Positions 1 to 5,556 of a DNA stretch of 5,740 nucleotides are shown here, in pieces. The notes beneath the pieces were generated by a model, which saw only the letters and a program-made list of their open reading frames with translations, searched no databases and was not told where the DNA came from. Positions within the stretch are counted from its first letter, which is position 1, and the number at the start of each line of letters is the position of its first letter. A program made the position numbers and the translations under genes. The stretch is from NCBI GenBank assembly GCA_010092805.1, contig JAADYY010000009.1, forward strand, positions 1-5,740, read 5' to 3'. Origin of the DNA: Chloroflexota bacterium. GTDB lineage: Bacteria; Chloroflexota; Anaerolineae; Aggregatilineales; Phototrophicaceae.

Positions 1-48
1 GATGTGGCCGTCGTGATCGAGCGCACAACGGCGGATTACACTGGATGA
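1..48 (+). CDS. C-terminal tail of a gene entering from the left (partial)
   Basis: Reading frame 1 is open from the first base to a TGA at 46-48 and would encode the last 15 residues, DVAVVIERTTADYTG. Its third codon positions are mostly G or C, like the sure genes here. The stop codon sits exactly at the outer edge of the left arm of an inverted repeat whose right arm covers the stop of the convergent HD gene, which fits a gene end. The fragment is too short to assign a family, and frame 3 is also open over this stretch, so the call is tentative. No function is proposed. Confidence 0.4.
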   Translation, partial: DVAVVIERTTADYTG

Positions 49-62
49 TCAGGTGCTGATCA
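46..62. terminator. Short hairpin spanning the stop codons of two convergent genes
   Basis: TGATCAG (46-52) and CTGATCA (56-62) form a perfect 7-bp inverted repeat around a 3-base GTG loop. The plus-strand TGA stop is the first three bases of the left arm and the minus-strand TGA stop is the last three bases of the right arm. It is placed as a bidirectional terminator would be, but the stem is short and there is no clear T-run after it on either strand, so termination is an inference. Confidence 0.4.
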
Positions 63-581
63 ATTAAGGTCGTCGGCGTGCTGCAAGCGGACGAGCAGCG
101 GGTACAGCCGATGATCACGCCAGCGGCGGGCGTCGTCCTGATGGTGCTCCACGAGCCAGATCGCATCGGGGTTCGCGCCCGCCGCCGCGATCAGCTCGGC
201 GCTCCATGCCGGGTGATGCACATACACCACATACGGACGCCACCACCAGCGGCGCGGGTCACGACAGCTCCAGCGTTGCACCAACCCCGGCGCGATCACC
301 CCGACGATCACCGGGGCCATGCGCTGCCACAGCACCAGCGGGTAGCGCGTTTTGCCTACGTCGTGCAGCAGCGCCGCCACCTCCAAATCGTGCGGGGCTG
401 GCCCCTCCGCCAGGATTGCGCGCAGCACGTTCAGGCTGTGCAGTTTTTCGCTGCGGCGCATCAAGCGGAAGCGCGCGAACAGCGCCGGAGTCAGATAGGC
501 CGCCGCCAGCTCGTGATCAACCGGCTGCGCAAACGCGATCAGGGCACGCACGCCCTGCCGCATCCGTTGAGTCGCTGCCAT
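60..581 (-). CDS. HD-domain phosphohydrolase
   Basis: This 173-residue protein carries the metal-binding pattern of the HD superfamily. Visible residues are H48, the H73-D74 doublet inside LLHDVGK, histidines in VHHP (122-123) and EHH (146-147), and a distal aspartate near 170-171. Enzymes of this superfamily hydrolyse phosphate esters of nucleotides or cyclic dinucleotides, but the substrate cannot be read from this sequence. The stretch from about 100 to 120 is rich in Arg and Trp and looks like a lineage-specific insert before the third histidine. No signal peptide or clear membrane segment is seen, so it is probably cytoplasmic. The ATG lies 5 bases after the stop of the M50 protease gene, so it is almost certainly co-transcribed with it and may be translationally coupled; only a weak GGGA about 10 bases upstream could serve as ribosome binding site. 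It is too short for a full GTPase-like or synthetase fusion and has no GGDEF or response-regulator part. Confidence 0.85.
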   Translation of the reverse strand: MAATQRMRQGVRALIAFAQPVDHELAAAYLTPALFARFRLMRRSEKLHSLNVLRAILAEGPAPHDLEVAALLHDVGKTRYPLVLWQRMAPVIVGVIAPGLVQRWSCRDPRRWWWRPYVVYVHHPAWSAELIAAAGANPDAIWLVEHHQDDARRWRDHRLYPLLVRLQHADDLN

Positions 582-586
582 CGCCG

Positions 587-1252
587 CTAAATCCCGGTGA
601 GGAACAGGAACAGCGAATTGGTTGGCTGGCCGATGAGCATGCCGAACGGGTTGAACCCCAGCAGCGGAATAAAGCTGAGCAGCAGCAGCCCCAGGAACAC
701 ATACTGGCTCTGCTGCTGATAGCGCTCCCAGGTCGCGGCCAGATCCGGCGGCAGCAGTGTGTAGACGATGTGCCAGCCGTCGATGGGGAAGAACGGCAGC
801 AGGTTGAAGACGAAGAGCAGTAGATTGAGGAAAATGAGCTGCCAGATAAGCGTCAAGACGAAGCTGGGCATCGCCGAGAGTGCCCCCACGCCGATGATGC
901 GGAAGATCAACGCGAAGATGATCGCCAGCAGCAGGTTCGAGACCGGGCCAGCCGCCACCGCCGCGAACCAGCGCCAGCGGCGGTTCTCACGGGGCATCCG
1001 GTAGGGCGAGATGGGCGCGGAGCCGAGAATCCCGAAGCCGATGAGCGCGAACATCAGCCAGCCCACCCAGTTGATGTGCACCAGCGGGTTCAGTGTCAAG
1101 CGCCCCGCCTGCGCCGGGTACGGGTCGCCCATGCGCCACCCCACGTAATTGTGGGCGAACTCGTGTACGGTCATGCCCAACCCCAGCGCCAGTAAATTCG
1201 CGATCAGCAGTTCTGGTGTCAAATTGAACAGCAAAGCTCGGACTCCCCGCAT
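587..1252 (-). CDS. Site-2-type membrane zinc metalloprotease (peptidase family M50)
   Basis: The 221-residue product is an integral membrane protein with the zinc motif HEFAH at 30-34 (ligands H30 and H34, catalytic E31) in a first hydrophobic segment, and the second M50 signature NLLPFFPIDG at 150-159, whose D158 is the expected third zinc ligand. Hydrophobic stretches lie near 12-34, 60-80, 97-121, 130-152 and 184-206. M50 proteases cut substrates inside or next to the membrane, often anti-sigma factors or signal-peptide remnants; no substrate is indicated here. No PDZ or CBS domain is present, so it belongs to the compact M50 group. The frame stays open upstream to 1357, but I start at the ATG at 1252 because a perfect extended -10 promoter (1277-1285) lies inside the longer version and the extra 35 residues are not membrane-like or family-like. 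There is no clear Shine-Dalgarno sequence before this ATG. The HD phosphohydrolase gene follows at once. Confidence 0.88.
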   Translation of the reverse strand: MRGVRALLFNLTPELLIANLLALGLGMTVHEFAHNYVGWRMGDPYPAQAGRLTLNPLVHINWVGWLMFALIGFGILGSAPISPYRMPRENRRWRWFAAVAAGPVSNLLLAIIFALIFRIIGVGALSAMPSFVLTLIWQLIFLNLLLFVFNLLPFFPIDGWHIVYTLLPPDLAATWERYQQQSQYVFLGLLLLSFIPLLGFNPFGMLIGQPTNSLFLFLTGI

Positions 1253-1276
1253 CGAAAGTTGAACAAGAATGTTTAT

Positions 1277-1285
1277 ATTATAGCA
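1277..1285 (-). promoter_or_regulatory. Extended -10 promoter for the M50-HD gene pair
   Basis: Read on the minus strand, this is TGCTATAAT: a perfect TATAAT preceded by the TGn extension. No hexamer resembling TTGACA lies 16-18 bases upstream, as is common for extended -10 promoters. Transcription would start near 1270, giving a leader of about 18 bases before the ATG at 1252 with no evident Shine-Dalgarno sequence. Its position rules out the longer reading of the protease gene if it is the main promoter. Confidence 0.65.
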
Positions 1286-1400
1286 CAGCGGTGCGCTGAA
1301 TTCGGCGCGGCAGGCCAGGGCATCCCCCGTTCTGCACAGCCGCTTGTGGGCGCGCATTGAGGCAGATCATCTAAGATCCGCAACGCCGTGTGCGCAGCGA

Positions 1401-1409
1401 TGGTATAGT
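1401..1409 (+). promoter_or_regulatory. Candidate extended -10 promoter for the DUF951-glycosyltransferase pair
   Basis: TGGTATAGT matches the extended -10 pattern TGnTATAAT with one mismatch. No good -35 hexamer is present at 16-18 bases upstream. A start near 1416 would give a leader of about 237 bases before the ATG at 1653. I found no better plus-strand promoter closer to the gene. Confidence 0.4.
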
Positions 1410-1499
1410 AGGTGCGCAGTACACGATGTATCCCGGTACCATTGGCGATTGGCGGGTTTCCGCGCGCAGCCACAGACGCGCCGAGGCCGCGCAATGCAA

Positions 1500-1525
1500 G
1501 CGTCCTGCCGTATGGACGCCCGGCA
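1500..1525. repeat. Two mutually exclusive hairpins
   Basis: GCGTCC (1500-1505) pairs with GGACGC (1514-1519) around an 8-base loop. TGCCG from that loop (1506-1510) can instead pair with CGGCA (1521-1525). The two stems cannot form together, a layout seen in switching leaders, but both are short and the region is GC-rich, so chance is a real alternative. Confidence 0.35.
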
Positions 1526-1571
1526 AGCGGCTGTACTGGTGCAGCCAACGGATCATTCACCAGCCGTACAA

Positions 1572-1591
1572 CGGCCCCCAACCCGGGGCCG
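1572..1591. repeat. 7-bp GC hairpin in the DUF951 leader region
   Basis: CGGCCCC (1572-1578) and GGGGCCG (1585-1591) form a perfect stem around a 6-base loop. No T-run follows on the plus strand, so it is not a standard intrinsic terminator. It lies about 60 bases upstream of the DUF951 start. Confidence 0.45.
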
Positions 1592-1637
1592 CCCGTAAGT
1601 CCGAACCCGCACGATCATCATAGCAGTGTCAGCAGAC

Positions 1638-1642
1638 GGTGA
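1638..1642 (+). promoter_or_regulatory. Ribosome binding site favouring the ATG at 1653
   Basis: GGTGA lies 10 bases before the ATG at 1653. The alternative in-frame GTG at 1626 has no Shine-Dalgarno-like sequence upstream, so the ATG is the better start for the DUF951 gene. Confidence 0.5.
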
Positions 1643-1652
1643 AAGCACTCAT

Positions 1653-1940
1653 ATGGAACCGCAGACGGAACCGCAGACGGAACCGCAAACTCAGCCGCCC
1701 GGCCCACCGCCGATCCACATCGACGACCGCGTGCAAATGCGCAAACCGCACCCGTGCGGGGGCAATGACTGGGTGGTGTACCGGGTGGGGGCCGACATTG
1801 GGCTGCGCTGTTTGCAGTGTGGCCGCCACGTGATGTTGGCGCGGCGCGACTTTTATAAGCGCCTCAAAGCCATCACCCACCAGGCCAAGTTCCCAGCGGC
1901 AAATTCCCCAGCTTACCCAGAAGGGACGGAGACGAATTGA
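1653..1940 (+). CDS. DUF951 family small cysteine-containing protein
   Basis: The 95-residue product contains the DUF951 signature between about 24 and 74: the run KPHPCGGNDW (31-40), then RVGADIG and CLQCG (53-57). Cysteines 35, 53 and 56 with nearby H33 could bind a metal, most likely zinc; this is inference from spacing. Family members are usually a little shorter and of unknown molecular function. This one has an added N-terminal tail of EPQT repeats followed by a proline-rich run, and a polar C-terminal tail after 75. I choose the ATG at 1653 over a GTG nine codons upstream (1626) because GGTGA precedes it at a suitable distance. The stop codon overlaps the TTG start of the following glycosyltransferase (TTGA), so the two are one operon and probably translationally coupled. 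Confidence 0.85.
   Translation: MEPQTEPQTEPQTQPPGPPPIHIDDRVQMRKPHPCGGNDWVVYRVGADIGLRCLQCGRHVMLARRDFYKRLKAITHQAKFPAANSPAYPEGTETN
1656..1691 (+). repeat. Three 12-bp tandem units encoding EPQT
   Basis: Two identical copies of GAACCGCAGACG are followed by a third copy, GAACCGCAAACT, that differs at two positions. Each encodes Glu-Pro-Gln-Thr at residues 2-13 of the DUF951 protein. The near-identity at the DNA level points to recent replication slippage. The core GCAGACGG also occurs just upstream of the gene at 1632-1639, within the ribosome-binding region. Confidence 0.85.
1928..1931 (+). promoter_or_regulatory. Ribosome binding site for the TTG-initiated glycosyltransferase
   Basis: GGAG lies 5 bases before the TTG at 1937, inside the end of the DUF951 gene. 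It supports TTG initiation; the next ATG (1967) would remove the first beta strand and sit right at the GGGH nucleotide-sugar loop. Confidence 0.6.
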
Positions 1941-3133
1941 AAGCCAAAAAACGCATCTTGTTCCTGATGTCGGATACCGGCGGCGGCCATCGCGCGGCTG
2001 CCGAAGCTATCCGGGATGCGCTGATGATGCAGCACGGCGACGCCGTCAGCGTCCGCATTGTTGATGTCTTCAAAGACTACTCAACCTTCCCGTTCAAATA
2101 CTTCCCGGATTTCTATCCGTGGATTGTCAACAGCAGCAAAACCTCGTATGGGTGGAGCTTCAAGCTCTCCAATACGCGCAACCGCGCCCGCGTGATCGCG
2201 CGTGGGATGTATGTCACGGCGGAAAGCAAGCTCAAGCGGATGGTGCGCGAGCACCCGGCGGATGTGGTGGTGTGTGTGCATTCGATTGTCACGCGCCCGG
2301 CCATGCACGCGCTGATGGCTGGGCAGACGCGCCCGCCGTTTGTCGTCGTCGTTACCGATCTGGTCTCGACGCATTATTTCTGGTACGACAAGCGCGCCGA
2401 ACGCACCCTTGTGCCCACCCCGCTGGCCTTTGAGCGCGGCGTGCTGGCCGGGCTGGACCCGGCGCGGCTGCGGATCACCGGGCTGCCGGTGCATCCGCAG
2501 TTCACACAAGCCCTCACCGATCAGGCGACGGCGCGCGCCGAACTGGGCTGGAACCCGGATTTGCCCGCGATTCTGGTGATCGGCGGCGGCGACGGCCTCG
2601 GCCCGCTGGAGAAAACTGCCCGCGCGATCAACAGTCGCAAGCTGCGCTGCCAGCTCGCCGTGATTGCCGGGCGCAACGAAGCGCTGAAAGCCAAGCTCGC
2701 CAGCCGCCGCTGGAAGCAGCCGACCTACATTTACGGTTTTGTCGACGACATGCCGCGCTTGATGGCCGCGGCGGATATTCTCGTCACCAAGGCGGGGCCG
2801 GCCACCATCAGCGAAGCGTGCATCGCCGGGCTGCCGATGATCCTCTACGACGCCATCCCCGGCCAGGAAAGCGGCAATGTCGATCATGTCGTCAACGGCG
2901 GGGCGGGCGTCTTCGAGCCGACGCCGCGCGGGGTGGCAGATGCTGTGGCGTCATGGTTGGCGGAAGGGCCGGAAGGTTTAGCGCACCGCCGTGAGCAGGC
3001 GCGGCAGTTGGGCCACCCGAACGCCGTTTGGGAGATTGCCGATGAGGTGTGGGCGCACGCCAACCAGCCGCGCATCCCCGTCAAGCGCAAAATGGCGGCG
3101 CGGCTGGCCTCGATTGTCGGGGCGGGGTCGTAG
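1937..3133 (+). CDS. MGDG-synthase-type (UDP-sugar:diacylglycerol) glycosyltransferase
   Basis: This 398-residue protein has the two Rossmann halves of a GT-B, family 28 enzyme. The N-terminal half begins with KKRILFLMSDTGGGHRAAAEA; GGGH at 15-18 is the typical loop of the MGDG-synthase N-terminal domain. VVVVTDLVSTHYFWY (136-150) is the conserved strand-loop before the interdomain linker. The C-terminal half has GGGDG (216-220), a strand ending in GFVDDMPRLMAAAD (267-280), and the donor-binding TKAGPATISEA (284-294) followed by PGQE (308-311). Relatives transfer glucose or galactose from UDP-sugars to diacylglycerol, making membrane glycolipids on the cytoplasmic face; MurG is a more distant relation and lacks this N-terminal motif set. 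The exact sugar and whether it acts processively cannot be told. It starts with TTG, overlaps the DUF951 stop by 4 bases, and ends before a strong hairpin shared with the convergent htrA gene. Length is normal for the family. Confidence 0.88.
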   Translation: MKAKKRILFLMSDTGGGHRAAAEAIRDALMMQHGDAVSVRIVDVFKDYSTFPFKYFPDFYPWIVNSSKTSYGWSFKLSNTRNRARVIARGMYVTAESKLKRMVREHPADVVVCVHSIVTRPAMHALMAGQTRPPFVVVVTDLVSTHYFWYDKRAERTLVPTPLAFERGVLAGLDPARLRITGLPVHPQFTQALTDQATARAELGWNPDLPAILVIGGGDGLGPLEKTARAINSRKLRCQLAVIAGRNEALKAKLASRRWKQPTYIYGFVDDMPRLMAAADILVTKAGPATISEACIAGLPMILYDAIPGQESGNVDHVVNGGAGVFEPTPRGVADAVASWLAEGPEGLAHRREQARQLGHPNAVWEIADEVWAHANQPRIPVKRKMAARLASIVGAGS

Positions 3134-3164
3134 GTCGCAGCGCCCCGTTGCCGGGCAGCGCCGC

Positions 3165-3199
3165 CAGCGGGGGCTGATCGCGCTGATCAGCCCCCGCTG
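3165..3199. terminator. 15-bp hairpin between convergent glycosyltransferase and htrA genes
   Basis: CAGCGGGGGCTGATC (3165-3179) pairs perfectly with GATCAGCCCCCGCTG (3185-3199) around the 5-base loop GCGCT. It starts 31 bases after the glycosyltransferase stop and 16 bases after the htrA stop in the other direction, where a bidirectional terminator is expected. Neither strand has a T-run after the stem, so it may terminate in a U-independent way or act as a 3' end stabiliser. Confidence 0.75.
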
Positions 3200-3215
3200 A
3201 AGGACGTAAACGCAG

Positions 3216-4511
3216 CTACCGACACGGCACCGATTCGATGGGGCTGGTGGGCCGTGATTCCAGCGTCACCGGGACTTCAAAGGTCTGGTCGCCGCGCACT
3301 ACCAGCACGTCGACGGTATCGCCGGGGCGCGTGTTGACCACCAAATAGCTGATGAGCGCGTCCATGTTGGCGATGAAGTCGCCGTTGACCGCCACGATGA
3401 TGTCGCCGCCCACACAGACGGTCTGCCCACGAATGTTGTCGATGCGCTCACCCCCGCGCAGCCCGGCCCGCTGTGCCGGCGAGCCAGCCGTCACCTGGTC
3501 GATGAGCACGCCGGAGGTCACCGGCAGGTCGAGCGGTTCGGCCAGCGCCGCCACCCCAAAGCCCAGCTCTGACGGCAACGCCGTGATCCCGATCCAGGCG
3601 TAATCGACGCGCCCATTGGCGATCAACTCTGGGATCACGCGCTGGACAGTGCGCGACGGCACCGCAAACCCCACGCCCTGAAACACGCCCGACTCGGTGC
3701 GAATGGCGGTGTTGACGCCGATCAGCTCGCCGCGCGAATTGAGCAGCGGGCCGCCGCTGTTGCCGGGGTTGATGTCGGCGTCCACCTGAATGATCGACGG
3801 GTTCTGGAAGCCGGCCAGCAGCCCATCGAGCAAATCTGCCGACGGGAGCTGGCGGCCCAGCCCGCTGACCACGCCGACCGTCATCGAACTGGCCAGCCCA
3901 AACGGGTTGCCAATCGCAATCGCGCGCTCACCCACCCGCACCTGATCCGAGTTGCCGAAGATCACCGGGTTGAGTTGGGCGCGGTCGCTGTTGACGCGCA
4001 GCACCGCCAGATCGCTGTAGCTGTCTTCGCCCACGATTTCGGCGGCGGTCACGTAACCGTCGTTGAACGTGATCAGGATGCCTGCTGCCCCGGCGACGAC
4101 GTGCGCGTTGGTGATGATGTGCCCGCGCGTATCGTAGACGATGCCGGAACCGCTGGCGCTGCCGCCATTTTGGTTGAACAGCGAGTCGGTTGTCGCCAAG
4201 GTCACATCCACATTGACCACCGAAGGGGCCACCCGCTCATAGACGTTGACCAGCAGTTGATGTTCGGCATCCGCCGCGTCGATGATCATCTGCGGGACGG
4301 CGGTCGGCGTCGTGAAGTTTTGCCCCTGCTGCACCACATTGATCGGCAGGGCGGCAATCGGCGTGCTCACCACTGCTTGATCTGGCAGCGCTGCCGGGCC
4401 GCTGGGGCCGCAGGCGCTCAACAGGAACGCGCCCGCCACCAGCGCCGCCAGCACGCCGCGCCGCGCCCGCAAGGCTGAAAAAATGAGCTGTTGCTTGGTC
4501 AGGTTGGGCAT
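3216..4511 (-). CDS. HtrA/DegP-type serine protease with PDZ domain, lipoprotein
   Basis: The 431-residue product begins with a basic N-terminus, a hydrophobic run and the lipobox LSAC, so Cys34 would be lipidated and the protein anchored on the outer face of the membrane. A Pro/Ala/Gln-rich linker follows to about 85. The trypsin-like domain shows the full triad: His137 in TNAHVV, Asp167 in YSDLAVL, and Ser252 in NPGNSGGPL. A single PDZ domain covers roughly 320-418, with the carboxylate-binding region near SGVLIDQV and the GGDIIVAVNG strand. Family members degrade or refold damaged extracytoplasmic proteins. Two cysteines lie outside the lipobox, at 366 in the PDZ and 430 next to the C-terminus. 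I choose the ATG at 4511 over the in-frame TTG at 4523 because GAAGG sits 5 bases before it. The gene follows dnaJ on the same strand after 76 bases that contain a hairpin but no evident promoter. Confidence 0.93.
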   Translation of the reverse strand: MPNLTKQQLIFSALRARRGVLAALVAGAFLLSACGPSGPAALPDQAVVSTPIAALPINVVQQGQNFTTPTAVPQMIIDAADAEHQLLVNVYERVAPSVVNVDVTLATTDSLFNQNGGSASGSGIVYDTRGHIITNAHVVAGAAGILITFNDGYVTAAEIVGEDSYSDLAVLRVNSDRAQLNPVIFGNSDQVRVGERAIAIGNPFGLASSMTVGVVSGLGRQLPSADLLDGLLAGFQNPSIIQVDADINPGNSGGPLLNSRGELIGVNTAIRTESGVFQGVGFAVPSRTVQRVIPELIANGRVDYAWIGITALPSELGFGVAALAEPLDLPVTSGVLIDQVTAGSPAQRAGLRGGERIDNIRGQTVCVGGDIIVAVNGDFIANMDALISYLVVNTRPGDTVDVLVVRGDQTFEVPVTLESRPTSPIESVPCR

Positions 4512-4516
4512 ATCGA

Positions 4517-4521
4517 CCTTC
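4517..4521 (-). promoter_or_regulatory. Ribosome binding site setting the htrA start
   Basis: On the minus strand GAAGG lies 5 bases before the ATG at 4511. The alternative TTG at 4523 overlaps this site and has no Shine-Dalgarno sequence of its own, so the ATG is preferred. Confidence 0.65.
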
Positions 4522-4555
4522 AATGTGTGTTATGTGTTAGGCTGCCGTTGCTGGT

Positions 4556-4582
4556 GCCGCGTGATCCGACGGATCACGCGGC
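4556..4582. terminator. 12-bp intercistronic hairpin between dnaJ and htrA
   Basis: GCCGCGTGATCC (4556-4567) pairs perfectly with GGATCACGCGGC (4571-4582) around a 3-base loop, starting a few bases after the dnaJ stop. On the minus strand no T-run follows. As I see no promoter between it and htrA, it is more likely a partial terminator or mRNA-stabilising element that sets the dnaJ-to-htrA ratio than a full stop, but that is inference. Confidence 0.65.
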
Positions 4583-4587
4583 GGTTA

Positions 4588-5478
4588 TCAAGCCGTTGAG
4601 CCGCCGAAGCTGGCTTTGAGCTGTTCGACGAGCTGCCGCTGTTCGTCGGTGAGCGTCTCTGGCACGGTGATCTGCACACGCGCGTAGAGATCGCCATAGG
4701 TATCGTCCCGGCGCAGCAGCGGCATCCCCTTGCCGCTTAAGCGGAAGCGCCGCCCCGACTGGGTGCCCGCCGGAACGCGCAGGCGCACGGGCCGGCCCAG
4801 CGTCGGTATTTCAACTTCACCGCCCAGCAGCGCCGTGAACATATCGATCTTGACATCAACGTACAGGTCATCGCCCTGCCGCTCGAACAGCGTATCCGGC
4901 GACACCTGCACCACCAGGTACAGATCGCCCGTGCGGCCACCGCTGTAGCCGGGTTCCCCTTCGCCGGAAAGCCGGACTTTGGTGCCCGTAGCCGCGCCCG
5001 CCGGGATGTTCACGCGGATGGAGCGGTTGCCCTTGTTGAGCAGCCGGGTCGTGCCGCTGTAGGCTTCCCGCAGCGAGATCGAGACGAGTTGTTCAATGTT
5101 CTGCCCATCGCCGCGCGCAAACCCGCTGAAGTTACTACCGGGGTTGGCGCTGCGGTTCGTGCTGCGCCCGCCACGCCCAAACAGGGAGTCGAAGATGTCG
5201 CCCAGGTCGCCGAAATCGATGTTCGGGGACGCGCCGCGCGCGTCGCCCCACGCCTGCTGCGGGTTCACGGTGCCGAAGCGGTCGTAGGTTTGGCGCTTGT
5301 CTTTGTCGCTGAGCACCTCGTAGGCTTCGTTGATCTCTTTGAATTTCGCCTCTGCCGACGGGTTATCTGGGTTGGCGTCGGGGTGATACTGCTTCGCCAG
5401 CCGTCGGTAGGCTTGCTTGATGTCTTTATCGCTGGCGTCACGGTTCACGCCCAGCGTCTGATAGTAATCCTTCGCCAT
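4588..5478 (-). CDS. DnaJ-type co-chaperone without zinc finger (CbpA-like, class B)
   Basis: This 296-residue protein opens with a J domain (about 4-69) carrying HPD at 32-34, the tripeptide that stimulates the DnaK ATPase. A short glycine-rich linker follows (about 80-125, including IDFGDLGDIFDSLFG). Then come two DnaJ C-terminal beta-sandwich domains, about 127-200 and 205-285, with conserved pieces such as VNIPAGAATGTKVRLSGEGEPG and DLYLVVQV. No CxxCxGxG repeats are present, so it is not the class A DnaJ but the CbpA-like type that delivers clients to Hsp70 in the cytoplasm. Length is normal for that type. No dnaK or grpE is in the window. The ATG at 5478 lacks a convincing Shine-Dalgarno sequence but begins exactly with the canonical J-domain start MAKDYYQTLG. 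Two promoters lie upstream and htrA lies downstream, making a protein quality-control unit. Confidence 0.93.
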   Translation of the reverse strand: MAKDYYQTLGVNRDASDKDIKQAYRRLAKQYHPDANPDNPSAEAKFKEINEAYEVLSDKDKRQTYDRFGTVNPQQAWGDARGASPNIDFGDLGDIFDSLFGRGGRSTNRSANPGSNFSGFARGDGQNIEQLVSISLREAYSGTTRLLNKGNRSIRVNIPAGAATGTKVRLSGEGEPGYSGGRTGDLYLVVQVSPDTLFERQGDDLYVDVKIDMFTALLGGEVEIPTLGRPVRLRVPAGTQSGRRFRLSGKGMPLLRRDDTYGDLYARVQITVPETLTDEQRQLVEQLKASFGGSTA

Positions 5479-5523
5479 AGGTCTGTGATCAATCTCTGTA
5501 TGGTCTAGCGGTGGGTGAACACA

Positions 5524-5556
5524 AAGATTACGATCTTATCGTATGCCCAGTGGGCA
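5524..5556. promoter_or_regulatory. Cluster of inverted repeats on the proximal dnaJ promoter (candidate operator)
   Basis: Three perfect dyads are packed together: AAGAT-TACG-ATCTT (5524-5537), TACGAT-CTT-ATCGTA (5529-5543) and TGCCCA-G-TGGGCA (5544-5556). The second covers the -10 and start region, and the third fills most of the -10/-35 spacer. This is where a repressor would block RNA polymerase. The sequences are not the CIRCE element of HrcA, so the regulator is unknown. Confidence 0.5.

Larger units (their letters stand above)
1286..1652. other. Gene-free divergent intergenic region with hairpins and weak promoter signals
   Basis: Several short frames cross this stretch on both strands but none resembles a protein family, and they overlap each other, so I call no gene. 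Seen here are an extended -10 at 1401-1409 on the plus strand, another on the minus strand at 1617-1625 (TGCTATGAT), and hairpins at 1500-1519 (6 bp), 1528-1566 (CTGGTG/CACCAG with flanking CGG/CCG) and 1572-1591 (7 bp). I checked for the conserved cores of RNase P RNA, SRP RNA, tmRNA and the T-box, TPP, FMN and cobalamin leaders and did not see them. It may be a long structured 5' leader of the DUF951 gene, a small RNA, or merely spacer with GC-driven folding. Confidence 0.5.

Noticed and set aside
78..823. Plus-strand open frames of 170 and 205 codons opposite the HD and M50 genes
   Set aside because: Both are antisense to genes with clear catalytic motifs, and their translations are rich in Arg, Pro and Gln with no family resemblance.
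1253..1357. N-terminal extension of the M50 protease by 35 residues
   Set aside because: It would contain the perfect extended -10 promoter and adds polar, family-unlike sequence before the first membrane segment.
1411..1625. Possible 6S, SRP, tmRNA, RNase P RNA or known riboswitch upstream of the DUF951 gene
   Set aside because: The conserved sequence cores of these RNAs were looked for by eye and are not present; only generic GC hairpins are seen.
1273..1642. Overlapping short frames on both strands in the divergent intergenic region
   Set aside because: They overlap one another and the M50 promoter, lack good ribosome binding sites, and show no known domain.
2081..2887. 268-codon open frame on the minus strand opposite the glycosyltransferase
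   Set aside because: It lies wholly inside a well-supported gene, is low in recognisable motifs, and is the kind of antisense frame that GC-rich coding DNA produces.
3975..4478. 167-codon plus-strand open frame opposite htrA
   Set aside because: Antisense to the protease triad region; the His/Asp/Arg/Gly-rich translation is typical of shadow frames.
5089..5508. 139-codon plus-strand open frame opposite dnaJ
   Set aside because: Antisense to the J domain and linker, with no independent start signal or family match.
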